38,125 nt of DNA from Desulfurococcales archaeon (GCA_015520195.1 WAQN01000095.1:1-38125); one strand, 5' to 3'. Positions 19,059 through 28,006 are shown, counted from the stretch's first letter. Translations and numbers: made by a program. Notes: generated by a model not told the origin, from the letters alone.

Positions 19059-21087
19059 GTCTAGCCCCCTCTACATGGGGGTAGACATACAGTATGGTAG
19101 CCCACAGGCTAGGGGAGGGGCTAGATACTATGTAGTTGTGGTAGATTCACGCGGGATTCTAGTTGATAAAGCCTCAGATGCTAGTATAGCTAGGGTCATA
19201 AGGCTAGCATGGAATTACAGGCCTAAGGCTATAGGCGTCGATAACATATATGAGTTGGCTTCAGACGCGAGAGACTTGGCCAGGATAGTCTCACTACTTC
19301 CTCCAGAAACCGAGATAATACAGGTAAACGTGGACCATGATCAGACACTACCCCTCCAACGTATAGCTAGGGATGCAGGATTCGAGATCACATCTAAACC
19401 ATCCCCTGGAAGAACAGCTTATATAGCAGCTGTCCTAGCATCTCAGGGTTATGGCCAGCCTGTGAGGCTGGTTGAGGAAAAAACGCTTATAATAGTCTCT
19501 AAGGGTAGGAGCTCCGGTAAAGGCGGGTGGAGCCAGCAGAGGTATCAGAGAAGACTCAGGGCTGGCGTACATCAGGCGGCTATGAGGATAAAGGAGTTGC
19601 TAGATAATGCTGGTTTAGAATACGATTATAGGTATAGGAAGAGTGAGGGTGGACTGGAATCAGCTGTATTCACCGTGTATGCTGAGAGATCCAAGCTTAA
19701 GGGAATAGTTAGAAATCATAGCGGCCCTGACTATACGGTTACCGTGAAGCCTGTATATAAGAGTAAGATTATCCTTGGCAAAACTGGTGAGAGACCCCAG
19801 AGACCAGTGATAGTAGGATTCGATCCTGGTATTTCGTCGGGGATAGCTATTATCGATTTGAAGGGTGAGATACTCTATGTTGATAGTTTTAAGAGCCTGG
19901 ATAGAGGGAGCATGCTTGACATAATACTACGATATGGAAAACCAATAATAATAGCTGTTGATGTAAAAGATATACCCGATAGCGTTAGAAAGCTTGCAGC
20001 CCAAATCGGGGCTCACATATTCACCCCCGACAGTGACATAAGCACGGTTGAGAAGAGAGAGCTCTCACTCAAGGCATTGAAGGGTAAGATGCCTAAAGAC
20101 TCACATCAAAGAGACGCACTTGCAGCTGCATACAAGGCCTATACATTTATGAGGAGTAAACTCGACCACATAGACTCCTACCTGGCTAGGCTAGGTATAG
20201 GCTTAGACCCTGAATCTGTCAAGGTAGAGGTTCTAAAGGGTAAGAGCATAGCTGAAGCTATTGAGAAGGAGATAGAGAGGAGGCTAGGTGAGAAGGATAG
20301 GCTAAAGGGGGCTGAAAGGGCTAGGGAGAGAAACACCAGTAGCCATGCAACCAATGTCTCTGAGAGGGGTGAGTTGAAGCTTCAGATAGAGGCTTTGAAA
20401 GCTGAAAAGAGGATGCTCGAAGAAAGGATCCAAAGACTTGAGAGGGAGCTTGAGAAGGAACGTATTAATGCTAGAATAACCATTTCATCCATCAAGAAGG
20501 AGGCTTATAAGGATTCAGAGTTAAGGGCTTATAGGGACAGGATTGAAGCCTTAGAGAAGGAGTTAGAAACACTTAAACGTAAACTAGAGGATGAAGCTAG
20601 GAATAGGGATTCAATCAAGAGAATCCTATACAAGGTTTATATCGGAGACACGCTTATGGCGAGGGCTATAAACACGCTCACAAAGAGGTCGCTAAACAAG
20701 AGTATAACGGAGATAGGGCCTTTGAGGCCCGGAGAGATAGTAGTGGTGAGAGACCCGAACGTATTCGATAGAGAATCAATAAGGATCCTAAGAGACTCCA
20801 ACATATATGGAGTAGTTATCGAAGGACGTGATAGAGGCTCACTAGGCAACGCGCTTGAGAACGTGGGAATCCCAGTGGTTATCTTAAATGGGGACCAGTC
20901 TATTGCAAGAATAGATAGTCTTGTAATACTCAAGTCACAAATAAGAGACCTAATAGCTGATAGAGCAAACTACCTTGAAGAGAGAAGAACATCAAGTTTT
21001 AACCTAGAAAAGATAATCAACGAGTATAGGCGTAAAAGATTACAGGCGAGAGATAGACAGCGCCACCCTAATACCCATAAAGCATGA
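19048..21087 (+). CDS. DUF460 protein: two RNase H-like segments plus long coiled coil
   Basis: 'YMGVDIQYGSPQARGGARYYVVVVDSRG' and 'VIVGFDPGISSGIAIIDLKGEILYVDS' (RuvC/YqgF-like beta1-beta2), followed by a charged coiled coil. Confidence 0.8.
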   Translation: MQSKSSPLYMGVDIQYGSPQARGGARYYVVVVDSRGILVDKASDASIARVIRLAWNYRPKAIGVDNIYELASDARDLARIVSLLPPETEIIQVNVDHDQTLPLQRIARDAGFEITSKPSPGRTAYIAAVLASQGYGQPVRLVEEKTLIIVSKGRSSGKGGWSQQRYQRRLRAGVHQAAMRIKELLDNAGLEYDYRYRKSEGGLESAVFTVYAERSKLKGIVRNHSGPDYTVTVKPVYKSKIILGKTGERPQRPVIVGFDPGISSGIAIIDLKGEILYVDSFKSLDRGSMLDIILRYGKPIIIAVDVKDIPDSVRKLAAQIGAHIFTPDSDISTVEKRELSLKALKGKMPKDSHQRDALAAAYKAYTFMRSKLDHIDSYLARLGIGLDPESVKVEVLKGKSIAEAIEKEIERRLGEKDRLKGAERARERNTSSHATNVSERGELKLQIEALKAEKRMLEERIQRLERELEKERINARITISSIKKEAYKDSELRAYRDRIEALEKELETLKRKLEDEARNRDSIKRILYKVYIGDTLMARAINTLTKRSLNKSITEIGPLRPGEIVVVRDPNVFDRESIRILRDSNIYGVVIEGRDRGSLGNALENVGIPVVILNGDQSIARIDSLVILKSQIRDLIADRANYLEERRTSSFNLEKIINEYRRKRLQARDRQRHPNTHKA

Positions 21088-21245
21088 GCAAAGAGGCTAT
21101 GGAATACACTCTAGATTAAGCCAGCTATCCAAGACTCTCAGCAGCAGCTAATGGTCAGCTGAGACAGGTATCCTCATTGCTTAAATGCTCAGCCCCGTGG
21201 ATTCCTCATTCCCTCCAGACCTTCTTAATCATTATAGAGCTATAC

Positions 21246-21312
21246 GGGGGTTAGAGACCTCGATTCATTGCACCCTCCTATTAGAGGGCCTCATCGAGGA
21301 GTCGCGTCCCCC
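21246..21312. ncRNA. candidate structured RNA: nested stem-loop of three helices, strand unknown
   Basis: GGGGG(21246-50)/CCCCC(21308-12); CCTCGAT(21258-64)/ATCGAGG(21293-99); CCCTC(21273-77)/GAGGG(21284-88), loop CTATTA. Confidence 0.35.
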
Positions 21313-21572
21313 ATTATAATTTAACTCATTGTGTAATCTAAGGCTTAAAGGCTTGTTTGAGATTAAACAAAAATGATTTAGTGATTCTTTGATGATGCGG
21401 GGGGTCTAGTATTCAGTATTGTCGGTATTGAATCTTCCAAATGTCTCTCCTGTGAGAGGAGTCTATTGTGAATTAGGATAGAGCACTTCATGGTTTCCTA
21501 GTGTTGGTTTTGATCTGCATCGTTACTGGTAGCGGTAGGTTTTAGTTGAAATGGTATTTGTTGTGTTGTTTT

Positions 21573-22319
21573 TCATTTATTATTTATCTTGGTTAGGAGG
21601 TATCCATTATCTAGTTTTTCTAGCTTGTAGTTTAGGCTTTTGGCCGTGACTTCTATTATTTTATGAGTGACGTATAGTTTTTCTTTTTTCCAGGATGGTC
21701 TTTTGTAGTCTTTATACCAGTATTCTTCTTTTCCTCCATAGCCGTTGACGAGTATTTCGCTTGCATTCATAAGCATTCCTAGTATGACTGCTCTATCGCC
21801 GTCTGTGAAGCCTCCTAGTGGTAGTGTTGAATGGGGGGTGCATATCTGGCTTGTGTATATTAGGTGTTTTCGTTTATTTATTGTTGTTAGCCTGTATACA
21901 TTGTCTGAATGTATGTGTATGAATAATACTGTTGCTACATATGGTGCCTCATTTATTAAAAGTGTGCTTAGATCTAGGTCTCCGGTTATGTATAGTAGTT
22001 TTATTCCATATTCCAATCCGATCCACACAGCTGGCTCTGGACCTCCATAGGTGTCGCAGTCCTCTGGTATATAAGTGGTGTTTGGGCCAAGTATGCAGAG
22101 TCTCTTATTGTTAACCCCCCGGTTTACAATGTAGAGTGATTCGCAGATACTCCAGCAATTATTCCATACCATCATTGAGGAACTAGCTTCACTCACCCTA
22201 GATATGTCATAGATAGCCTCTGCTATTAGATTATAAGCTCTCAGACTAGCCTTAGATGCCTCAATGAGTCTCCTAGCTATACTACAGCATCTAGAGTATA
22301 CATTGTAGCATTGATGCAT
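21573..22319 (-). CDS. DUF115/MptE-like (6-hydroxymethylpterin diphosphokinase-like) protein, divergent
   Basis: 'CILGPNTTYIPEDCDTYG' and 'LPLGGFTDGDRAVILGMLMNASEILVNGYGG...YVTHKIIE' match the general DUF115 layout. Confidence 0.55.
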   Translation of the reverse strand: MHQCYNVYSRCCSIARRLIEASKASLRAYNLIAEAIYDISRVSEASSSMMVWNNCWSICESLYIVNRGVNNKRLCILGPNTTYIPEDCDTYGGPEPAVWIGLEYGIKLLYITGDLDLSTLLINEAPYVATVLFIHIHSDNVYRLTTINKRKHLIYTSQICTPHSTLPLGGFTDGDRAVILGMLMNASEILVNGYGGKEEYWYKDYKRPSWKKEKLYVTHKIIEVTAKSLNYKLEKLDNGYLLTKINNK

Positions 22320-22394
22320 TATTCCCTGTCCCCATGCTTTTCAACTCGGGGCTTGCCGTAAATAACTACTAGTTAGGTGCATGTATTATTTGTT

Positions 22395-22406
22395 CCACGA
22401 TCGTGG
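22395..22406. promoter_or_regulatory. perfect 12-bp palindrome, candidate operator
   Basis: CCACGATCGTGG, immediately upstream of TATA-like 'ATATATATTTTTAA'. Confidence 0.45.
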
Positions 22407-22410
22407 GATA

Positions 22411-22424
22411 ATATATATTTTTAA
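22411..22424 (+). promoter_or_regulatory. TATA-box-like element for the 22455 gene
   Basis: 'atatatatttttaa' about 31-44 nt upstream of GTG 22455. Confidence 0.4.
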
Positions 22425-22454
22425 TTATAGTTTATGGAATAATACTAGTATCCT

Positions 22455-23705
22455 GTGGGTGCCTATAGCAGTATGAAGGGCACAGTGTTTAAGGGTGAAG
22501 CCACGTTCATCAAGGCTCTCCCCCTAATGGCATCAGCACTAATAGCATTAATCATCGGAGGATTAGCTGGTATAGGCTTCATAATGCTACAAGCAGGATA
22601 CAAGCCCCCTGCAATATTTAGCCTCCTAGCCCCGCTGTATGGCAGTCACTGGTACTTAATGATACTAGGATTCACTCTAGCCCTCATATCAGCTGAGCTA
22701 TTAACTCTACTCTCAATGGAGTGGGCTAGAAGAGTCGCTCCTCCAGTAATTATAGCAGTATTCCTAGTATTCTACTGGAGCGGGATAATCCTCTACTCCA
22801 CAGGTTACACCATGCAGGCACTCGGAGCATCTATTATAGTACTAGCTATATCCACGTTATACACGGCTAAAACACTCCTATCTAGGAGCTGGATAGGCTT
22901 ACCACCGACGCACTACAACTACCTACTAACCCTGACTCCACCCCTAACAGGAGTCATCATAGCATACTGGATAATATCTGAGAAGATGGATCTACCATCA
23001 TACGATCTCCCAATAGCTACCCTCTTCCTCCCAGTAGCAGCTATCATAGCGGTTGAATCAAGGGACATACCACTACTGCTTGGAATACCACCAACCAAGA
23101 GCCTTGCATTGAGGAGCAAGCAGTTAAGGGTAAGAGCCGTGATGGCATACATAGCTTCAGGTATTGGAGTCATACTAGTAGCAATGGGGCATCTAATCCC
23201 AGGCGGTTTACTTCTCATCGTAGGTGGGCTTCTAGCAGCCTCAAGTGTCGCCTTACTCCAGGCAGTTGAGTCAGCCAGCAAGGCTATACCCAGAGTAATA
23301 AGGGTTCACGTAACCACGCACACGACCATATCATATATTTGGTTTATCGGGGCGGGTGCTATAGCTATAGCGAGTGGCGCTGGATACATTAATTATGTTA
23401 GGGTGGATGATGCAATAACACACATGCTAACACTAGGATTCATGTTCAACGTGATTATGGGTATAGACGCTATACTACTCTACGGCCATGCCGGGATAAG
23501 TCTCTCCGAGACACCAAAGCCCCAACCCTGGCCAGGGGCATTATTGAATGTAGGCCTAATACTCAGGATACTATACGACATAGGTATAATGCAAGGCTGG
23601 GCAGCTGTTGCAAGCGGCTTACTAACTGGCATTGCAATAGTGGGTTTCTATGCTAGGAACATGAGGAATATAAGGAAGATCCTCAAGAGTAAGAGTAGAA
23701 AATGA
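22455..23705 (+). CDS. polytopic membrane protein, possibly NnrS/heme-copper-oxidase-subunit-I-like
   Basis: Roughly 12 hydrophobic segments; conserved-looking His in 'YGSHWYLMILGF', 'VHVTTHTTISYIW', 'DAITHMLTLGFMFNVIMGI'. ATG 22473 is an alternative start. Confidence 0.55.
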   Translation: MGAYSSMKGTVFKGEATFIKALPLMASALIALIIGGLAGIGFIMLQAGYKPPAIFSLLAPLYGSHWYLMILGFTLALISAELLTLLSMEWARRVAPPVIIAVFLVFYWSGIILYSTGYTMQALGASIIVLAISTLYTAKTLLSRSWIGLPPTHYNYLLTLTPPLTGVIIAYWIISEKMDLPSYDLPIATLFLPVAAIIAVESRDIPLLLGIPPTKSLALRSKQLRVRAVMAYIASGIGVILVAMGHLIPGGLLLIVGGLLAASSVALLQAVESASKAIPRVIRVHVTTHTTISYIWFIGAGAIAIASGAGYINYVRVDDAITHMLTLGFMFNVIMGIDAILLYGHAGISLSETPKPQPWPGALLNVGLILRILYDIGIMQGWAAVASGLLTGIAIVGFYARNMRNIRKILKSKSRK

Positions 23706-23786
23706 ATAGCTCTGGCATAGAAGACGATTTCAGAGTAATAATATTAAATCCATGGTATATATTTTAATATTACATTGGTGGGGGTT

Positions 23787-23948
23787 ATGAGTAGAGGTGT
23801 TGAGGGTCTAGTATTTGTAGGATTCATGTTTATCGGCATGGGTATTGGAATGCTTCTTGACAGGGTTGCCGTAGGCACCCTTATCGGCATGGGAATCGGG
23901 TTCATAGCCATGGCTATATTAAGAATTAAGGCTTCAAAATCAGAGTAA
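23787..23948 (+). CDS. 53-aa two-TM hypothetical membrane protein (not in ORF track)
   Basis: ATG after 'ggtggggg'; MSRGVEGLVFVGFMFIGMGIGMLLDRVAVGTLIGMGIGFIAMAILRIKASKSE*. Confidence 0.6.
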   Translation: MSRGVEGLVFVGFMFIGMGIGMLLDRVAVGTLIGMGIGFIAMAILRIKASKSE

Positions 23949-23973
23949 TCCTTATGTTAATTAATGTGACTCG

Positions 23974-25935
23974 TTATTCTAGTTCCTCGATAAGATGCAG
24001 CTCTCTTCCATGACCTTTTGCAACCCTGACTATCCTGGTTCTACCAGGTATCCTCAATATGAGATCTTCATCGGGTACCGCTAAAGGGATATGCCTGTCC
24101 TCCCTGGGTAGGATCTTATAGAACATGCTTTTTAGCATCTTAGCGGTTTCCTCTAGTTTCATATCGCCTGGCTCTAGAACGGCGTATACTAGACTTCTAT
24201 CCCTAACCAGGCTTTCTGGCCCTACTATTATTAGGGGCAGTTTTTCCTCGTCCAGGGTTATTCCTAGCGTCAGGGAGACTCTTAAGGGCTTTAGATAGTT
24301 TCTCTTTCCTCTAATTATGAAGCCTCCCTTAGCGAGGTACTCTCCCGAGGGAGGAGTCTTGGATACCTGACTTCCCCAGACCCAGTAGGCTCCCATAGAC
24401 CCCAATCCTGACTTCCAGGCTTTGCTATACGCTACCGCTATTACTGCCGCATCTATTAAATCGCTCAAACTAGGCTCTCTCCCCTGCGTCTTTAGTACTA
24501 CTGCTGGAGCGCCGTGTATGTCTGCGTGTATGAATACATCGTTGTCTTCGAGGTACCTACGGACTATGCTTTCATTTTGGCTAGCATCCCTGCCACCTAT
24601 GGCGAGGAACCCATTACTAGTTATAATCCAGTGGTACCTCTCAAACCAGCGCCTTTTTCTAGCCTTAACCCTTACTGAGAGTCTTCTAGCTTTAGCTCTA
24701 ACCTCAACCTCCTCCAGCTTAGACATAACCTGTTCTCTAGCCTTGGATGCCCGTTTAGCTTTAGCCTCTAATTCTCCCGCCTCCCTGAACAACCTAACTA
24801 TTACTCGACTGGCATCTTCATCTATACCTATAGGTATGACTGCATTATCTATGGACACTTTGAATCTCCTCTTACCCACTTCAACCACTCCATTACAGTC
24901 TAGAGGGTTTCCCCCCTCGGAGAGCCTAGTTTTAACGCACGAGATCACGTATTCAAGCCATTCAAACCTCTCTGCGAGTATAGATGCCGCTCTCCTAAGC
25001 TCCTCTGCCATCTCCCTGTACCTCCTCTCAGTTTCCTCCGCCTCCCTCACACTAGCGAGTAGCCTCTCCATCTCCGCCTCTGCCACGTCTTCCCCTCTAC
25101 TCTCCCTATGGTAGAAGAAGTCGTCTAGAGCGTCATCCAGGTGATCGTAATCCACTATATCCACGTCATCTCGGAACCTCAAAGGTTTAAAGGGGTCTGC
25201 TTCGAAAGGAATCCCGCGTCTGTATACCACATATCCTCTCCCCCTCATCGCTTCACTCCATATATCACGGAGAGCGTCTACTATAGTCATTGCATCAGAT
25301 GTGGTTAAAGTTGAGGGATCCATGCCAGGCTCTAGGCCAGCTCTATAGACTGCCTCCTCAGCCACCTCTCCAGGTATGCCAGCTCCACGGATCAGCCCCC
25401 TTACGAGATCCCTCCCACTCTTCACTCTATCGAGTAAGACTCTTGGCTCTAGGGAGAGAGGATTGAGCGTGTTTAGTGGAGGAGGCTTATAGTGTACCTT
25501 CGGTTTAACAACTCTATCCCTTAAGACGTCATACCTATCAGCGGCATGTATAACCCCGTCTCCATCCACTAAAAGCAGGAACCCCCTAGGTATAAGCTCG
25601 GCGATGATGCTAAACCCGTTAGAGAAGGTGAATCTAACTATCCTATCAAACTCTAGGATCGAGGTGTCCTCTATCCTAGAACCTCTTAGGTATTTCCTGA
25701 CAAGCACTATCAGAGGATAGGGCTTATACTTGCCACTAGGCCTTAACCTCCTAGTAAAGTGAAGTCTAACGCCAGGCTCTAATACCAGGATCCTATCACC
25801 ACTCCTAGCAGACACTTTTACTAAGAATAAGCCATCCTCCCTATAGAAATTATCTAGCCTGGATCCCACTAAGACGTTTCTATTAGCATTTATCCATGAA
25901 ACGACGTCCAGTATATTCATGCTTTTTCTAGCCAA
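23974..25935 (-). CDS. rqcH: NEMF/Rqc2/RqcH family (NFACT domain) protein
   Basis: NFACT-N 'VVSWINANRNVLVGSRLDNFYR', central coiled coil, NFACT-R 'YHWIITSNGFLAIGGRDASQNESIVRRYLEDNDVFIHADIHGAPAVVLK'. Confidence 0.92.
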   Translation of the reverse strand: MARKSMNILDVVSWINANRNVLVGSRLDNFYREDGLFLVKVSARSGDRILVLEPGVRLHFTRRLRPSGKYKPYPLIVLVRKYLRGSRIEDTSILEFDRIVRFTFSNGFSIIAELIPRGFLLLVDGDGVIHAADRYDVLRDRVVKPKVHYKPPPLNTLNPLSLEPRVLLDRVKSGRDLVRGLIRGAGIPGEVAEEAVYRAGLEPGMDPSTLTTSDAMTIVDALRDIWSEAMRGRGYVVYRRGIPFEADPFKPLRFRDDVDIVDYDHLDDALDDFFYHRESRGEDVAEAEMERLLASVREAEETERRYREMAEELRRAASILAERFEWLEYVISCVKTRLSEGGNPLDCNGVVEVGKRRFKVSIDNAVIPIGIDEDASRVIVRLFREAGELEAKAKRASKAREQVMSKLEEVEVRAKARRLSVRVKARKRRWFERYHWIITSNGFLAIGGRDASQNESIVRRYLEDNDVFIHADIHGAPAVVLKTQGREPSLSDLIDAAVIAVAYSKAWKSGLGSMGAYWVWGSQVSKTPPSGEYLAKGGFIIRGKRNYLKPLRVSLTLGITLDEEKLPLIIVGPESLVRDRSLVYAVLEPGDMKLEETAKMLKSMFYKILPREDRHIPLAVPDEDLILRIPGRTRIVRVAKGHGRELHLIEELE

Positions 25936-26089
25936 TCCAAGCCAGCCTCAATTCATTAATCGGATGCCTGAGAGCAGCTATAGATACAATATATCATAGG
26001 GATTTTTAAAATAAGTTAGTTTTGGTTAAGTTATTTGGATCCTTATCCTTGAGAGGCGGTTGTATAGGTTATGGGGGTGCTTGGTACTA

Positions 26090-26782
26090 TTATAATTCTT
26101 CTTCAAGCTCCTCCTCTTCTTCGGCAGCTTTAACTAATGCCATGATCTCACGTCTTATCCTTTCTGCCTCTCTCCTCTCAGCATTCTGGGCTCTATTCAT
26201 TATCTCTGTTATATTACTGCTTACATAGGAGTCTATGTCGTCTTCAACGTCAATCCTGGTCCTCCTGAGTATCAGGGGTGTTGGTTCCACGACAGCACCT
26301 CTTAGTATAGCTTGCCCATTTGTAGGGGTTACTAGTAGTGCCCCGACTTCTCTTCCATCTGGTAGCTTCACGACGTAGACTAGGTCTCCCGTATCTGTGT
26401 CTCCTACTCTTTCAACCTCAAATTGTATGGGGCCTGCTAGTACCTCTTCGGCCCTGCCCACAGTTTCTCTCACTATCTCTGCTACTTCCTCATCTGGTAT
26501 CCTTTTCCATGCCTGTATTTGGAGTGTGTCTAGGTTCCACTTGATCGTCCCATCCTCTATGTCGTAGTCTACAGTTATCCTTACGACATCGCCTTTATCT
26601 ACTCGAAGCTTGTTAACTAGTATCTCGAAGAGGAGCCTGTTGAGCTCGCCAGCCGCTCTGGCTACTTCACTGTTTGACAGCTCGCCGCTCTTTACTCTAT
26701 CCCTTAGCTGTGCGAATAGAACCCTCCTAACTTTATCTGCGTATGCACCAGCTATAACTGTGCCAGTCCTAAGGGTCGCCAT
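26090..26782 (-). CDS. DUF2258-like archaeal protein with acidic C-terminus
   Basis: 'TGTVIAGAYADKVRRVLFAQLRD' start and overall layout; tail 'EEEEELEEEL'. Confidence 0.6.
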   Translation of the reverse strand: MATLRTGTVIAGAYADKVRRVLFAQLRDRVKSGELSNSEVARAAGELNRLLFEILVNKLRVDKGDVVRITVDYDIEDGTIKWNLDTLQIQAWKRIPDEEVAEIVRETVGRAEEVLAGPIQFEVERVGDTDTGDLVYVVKLPDGREVGALLVTPTNGQAILRGAVVEPTPLILRRTRIDVEDDIDSYVSSNITEIMNRAQNAERREAERIRREIMALVKAAEEEEELEEEL

Positions 26783-26864
26783 AGACTACCACCACATAAT
26801 AATATACTGTGTGAAGATTAAAAGCATAACTACTCTATGAAAAACGATGGTTACAATTATTTAC

Positions 26865-27500
26865 TTAACCCTTGAAGTCCCTGAGTAGCGCTTCAAGCCT
26901 GGACCTACTCTCGATGTCTACGAGGAAAGACTTCGTGTCATCTATTAGCCTCCTTGCAACGTCAGCCTTATGCCTGATTCCTGGAGCCAAGCCCTCAGGG
27001 TAATCTAGCCTCCTCAGCTCCATGTATATAGCCTCCATGATCGACAATAGCCTCCATGACTCGTTAATCTCGCCTCTCCTGACGTGCTCAAAAATGAGCC
27101 TCCTCAACTCGCCTACAACATCACCTAGCCCCTGAAGATAAGGCACCGGAGGGATGTCTAGACCCTTGAAACCCGGTATTTCAAGGCCCTTAACGATTGA
27201 CATAAGTATCATAGCCTCGGCGTATTCGCTTAATGCATTATAGACCATCCCAGAATAATATATCTCAGGATACGGCCTAGCCATATTGATGAGCTCTCTA
27301 GCCTTCTCACTAGCAATACTAAGATTCCTCTCAGCCTCCTCTATATCACCTTTATGCACAGAAGTCACAGACCATCCACTATACCTAATGACTTCCCTTG
27401 AAACCCTAATAGCCTTCTCCCTAACACTATCCCTCTCAGACAGATACCTATCCGCATCATCAACTATACTCCTGAGTTTATCAATTACATTATCATCCAC
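26865..27500 (-). CDS. translin-family protein
   Basis: All-helical; 'REKAIRVSREVIRYSGWSVTSVHKGDIEEAERNLSIASEKARELI' and 'EYAEAMILMSIVKG' are translin-like. Confidence 0.8.
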   Translation of the reverse strand: MDDNVIDKLRSIVDDADRYLSERDSVREKAIRVSREVIRYSGWSVTSVHKGDIEEAERNLSIASEKARELINMARPYPEIYYSGMVYNALSEYAEAMILMSIVKGLEIPGFKGLDIPPVPYLQGLGDVVGELRRLIFEHVRRGEINESWRLLSIMEAIYMELRRLDYPEGLAPGIRHKADVARRLIDDTKSFLVDIESRSRLEALLRDFKG

Positions 27501-27655
27501 TTACAGCCACCACAATGGAATACCCTATAATAAGGCATTAATGTACTTAACAGTATCACATAGAAGAAGAGACTACAAGCCTAATGACAGAAGATTCAAC
27601 TATAACTATCAAGTAAGGAAGATTATGTAATATTAGGTTCTAGATAGATCTTATA

Positions 27656-27973
27656 TCATCTTCTCCACTCCCTGAACCTCCATACCTGGGGGCCGTTGAG
27701 TGACGAGTCTAATTCTCCTCTGAGATTTAGACTTATGGTATCGGCGAGTTTGAGTATGTTATCGACACTCGGGTCTCTTAGAGTCTTCCAGAGTCTTCTG
27801 GATAAATTATAGTCGAGGCGCTTAGCTTGCTTTGCAATTGATGCTAGTAGCCTCCTACCATCACTATTTAAGTATCCCTGCTTATCGAAGTATAGCCAGT
27901 AATCTGATATTAGGCGTCTTAGTGCTCGTCTAAGGTCTTCTATATCCAAGGCCGTATTGACCCTCATCCACAT
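27656..27973 (-). CDS. hypothetical basic helical protein
   Basis: 105-aa ORF rich in R/L/W; no recognised motif. Confidence 0.5.
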   Translation of the reverse strand: MWMRVNTALDIEDLRRALRRLISDYWLYFDKQGYLNSDGRRLLASIAKQAKRLDYNLSRRLWKTLRDPSVDNILKLADTISLNLRGELDSSLNGPQVWRFREWRR

Positions 27974-28006
27974 CTACATAGATTCGCTGGGCTAGCTTAT
28001 TATTCC

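Noticed and set aside
21378-21384. Possible C box (TTGATGA) of a C/D sRNA
   Set aside because: First base deviates from RUGAUGA and no CUGA D box occurs at suitable spacing on that strand.
22919-23281. 120-aa minus-strand ORF inside the membrane protein gene
   Set aside because: The opposite strand has a long coherent multi-TM protein; the antisense sequence lacks domain features.
24422-25114. 230-aa plus-strand ORF opposite the NEMF/RqcH gene
   Set aside because: Ser/Leu-rich low-complexity translation typical of the complement of a charged coiled coil; the antisense gene is a clear NFACT protein.
26022-26228. Ser-repeat ORF (SSSSSSSS)
   Set aside because: Antisense of the poly-Glu C-terminus of the DUF2258-like gene.
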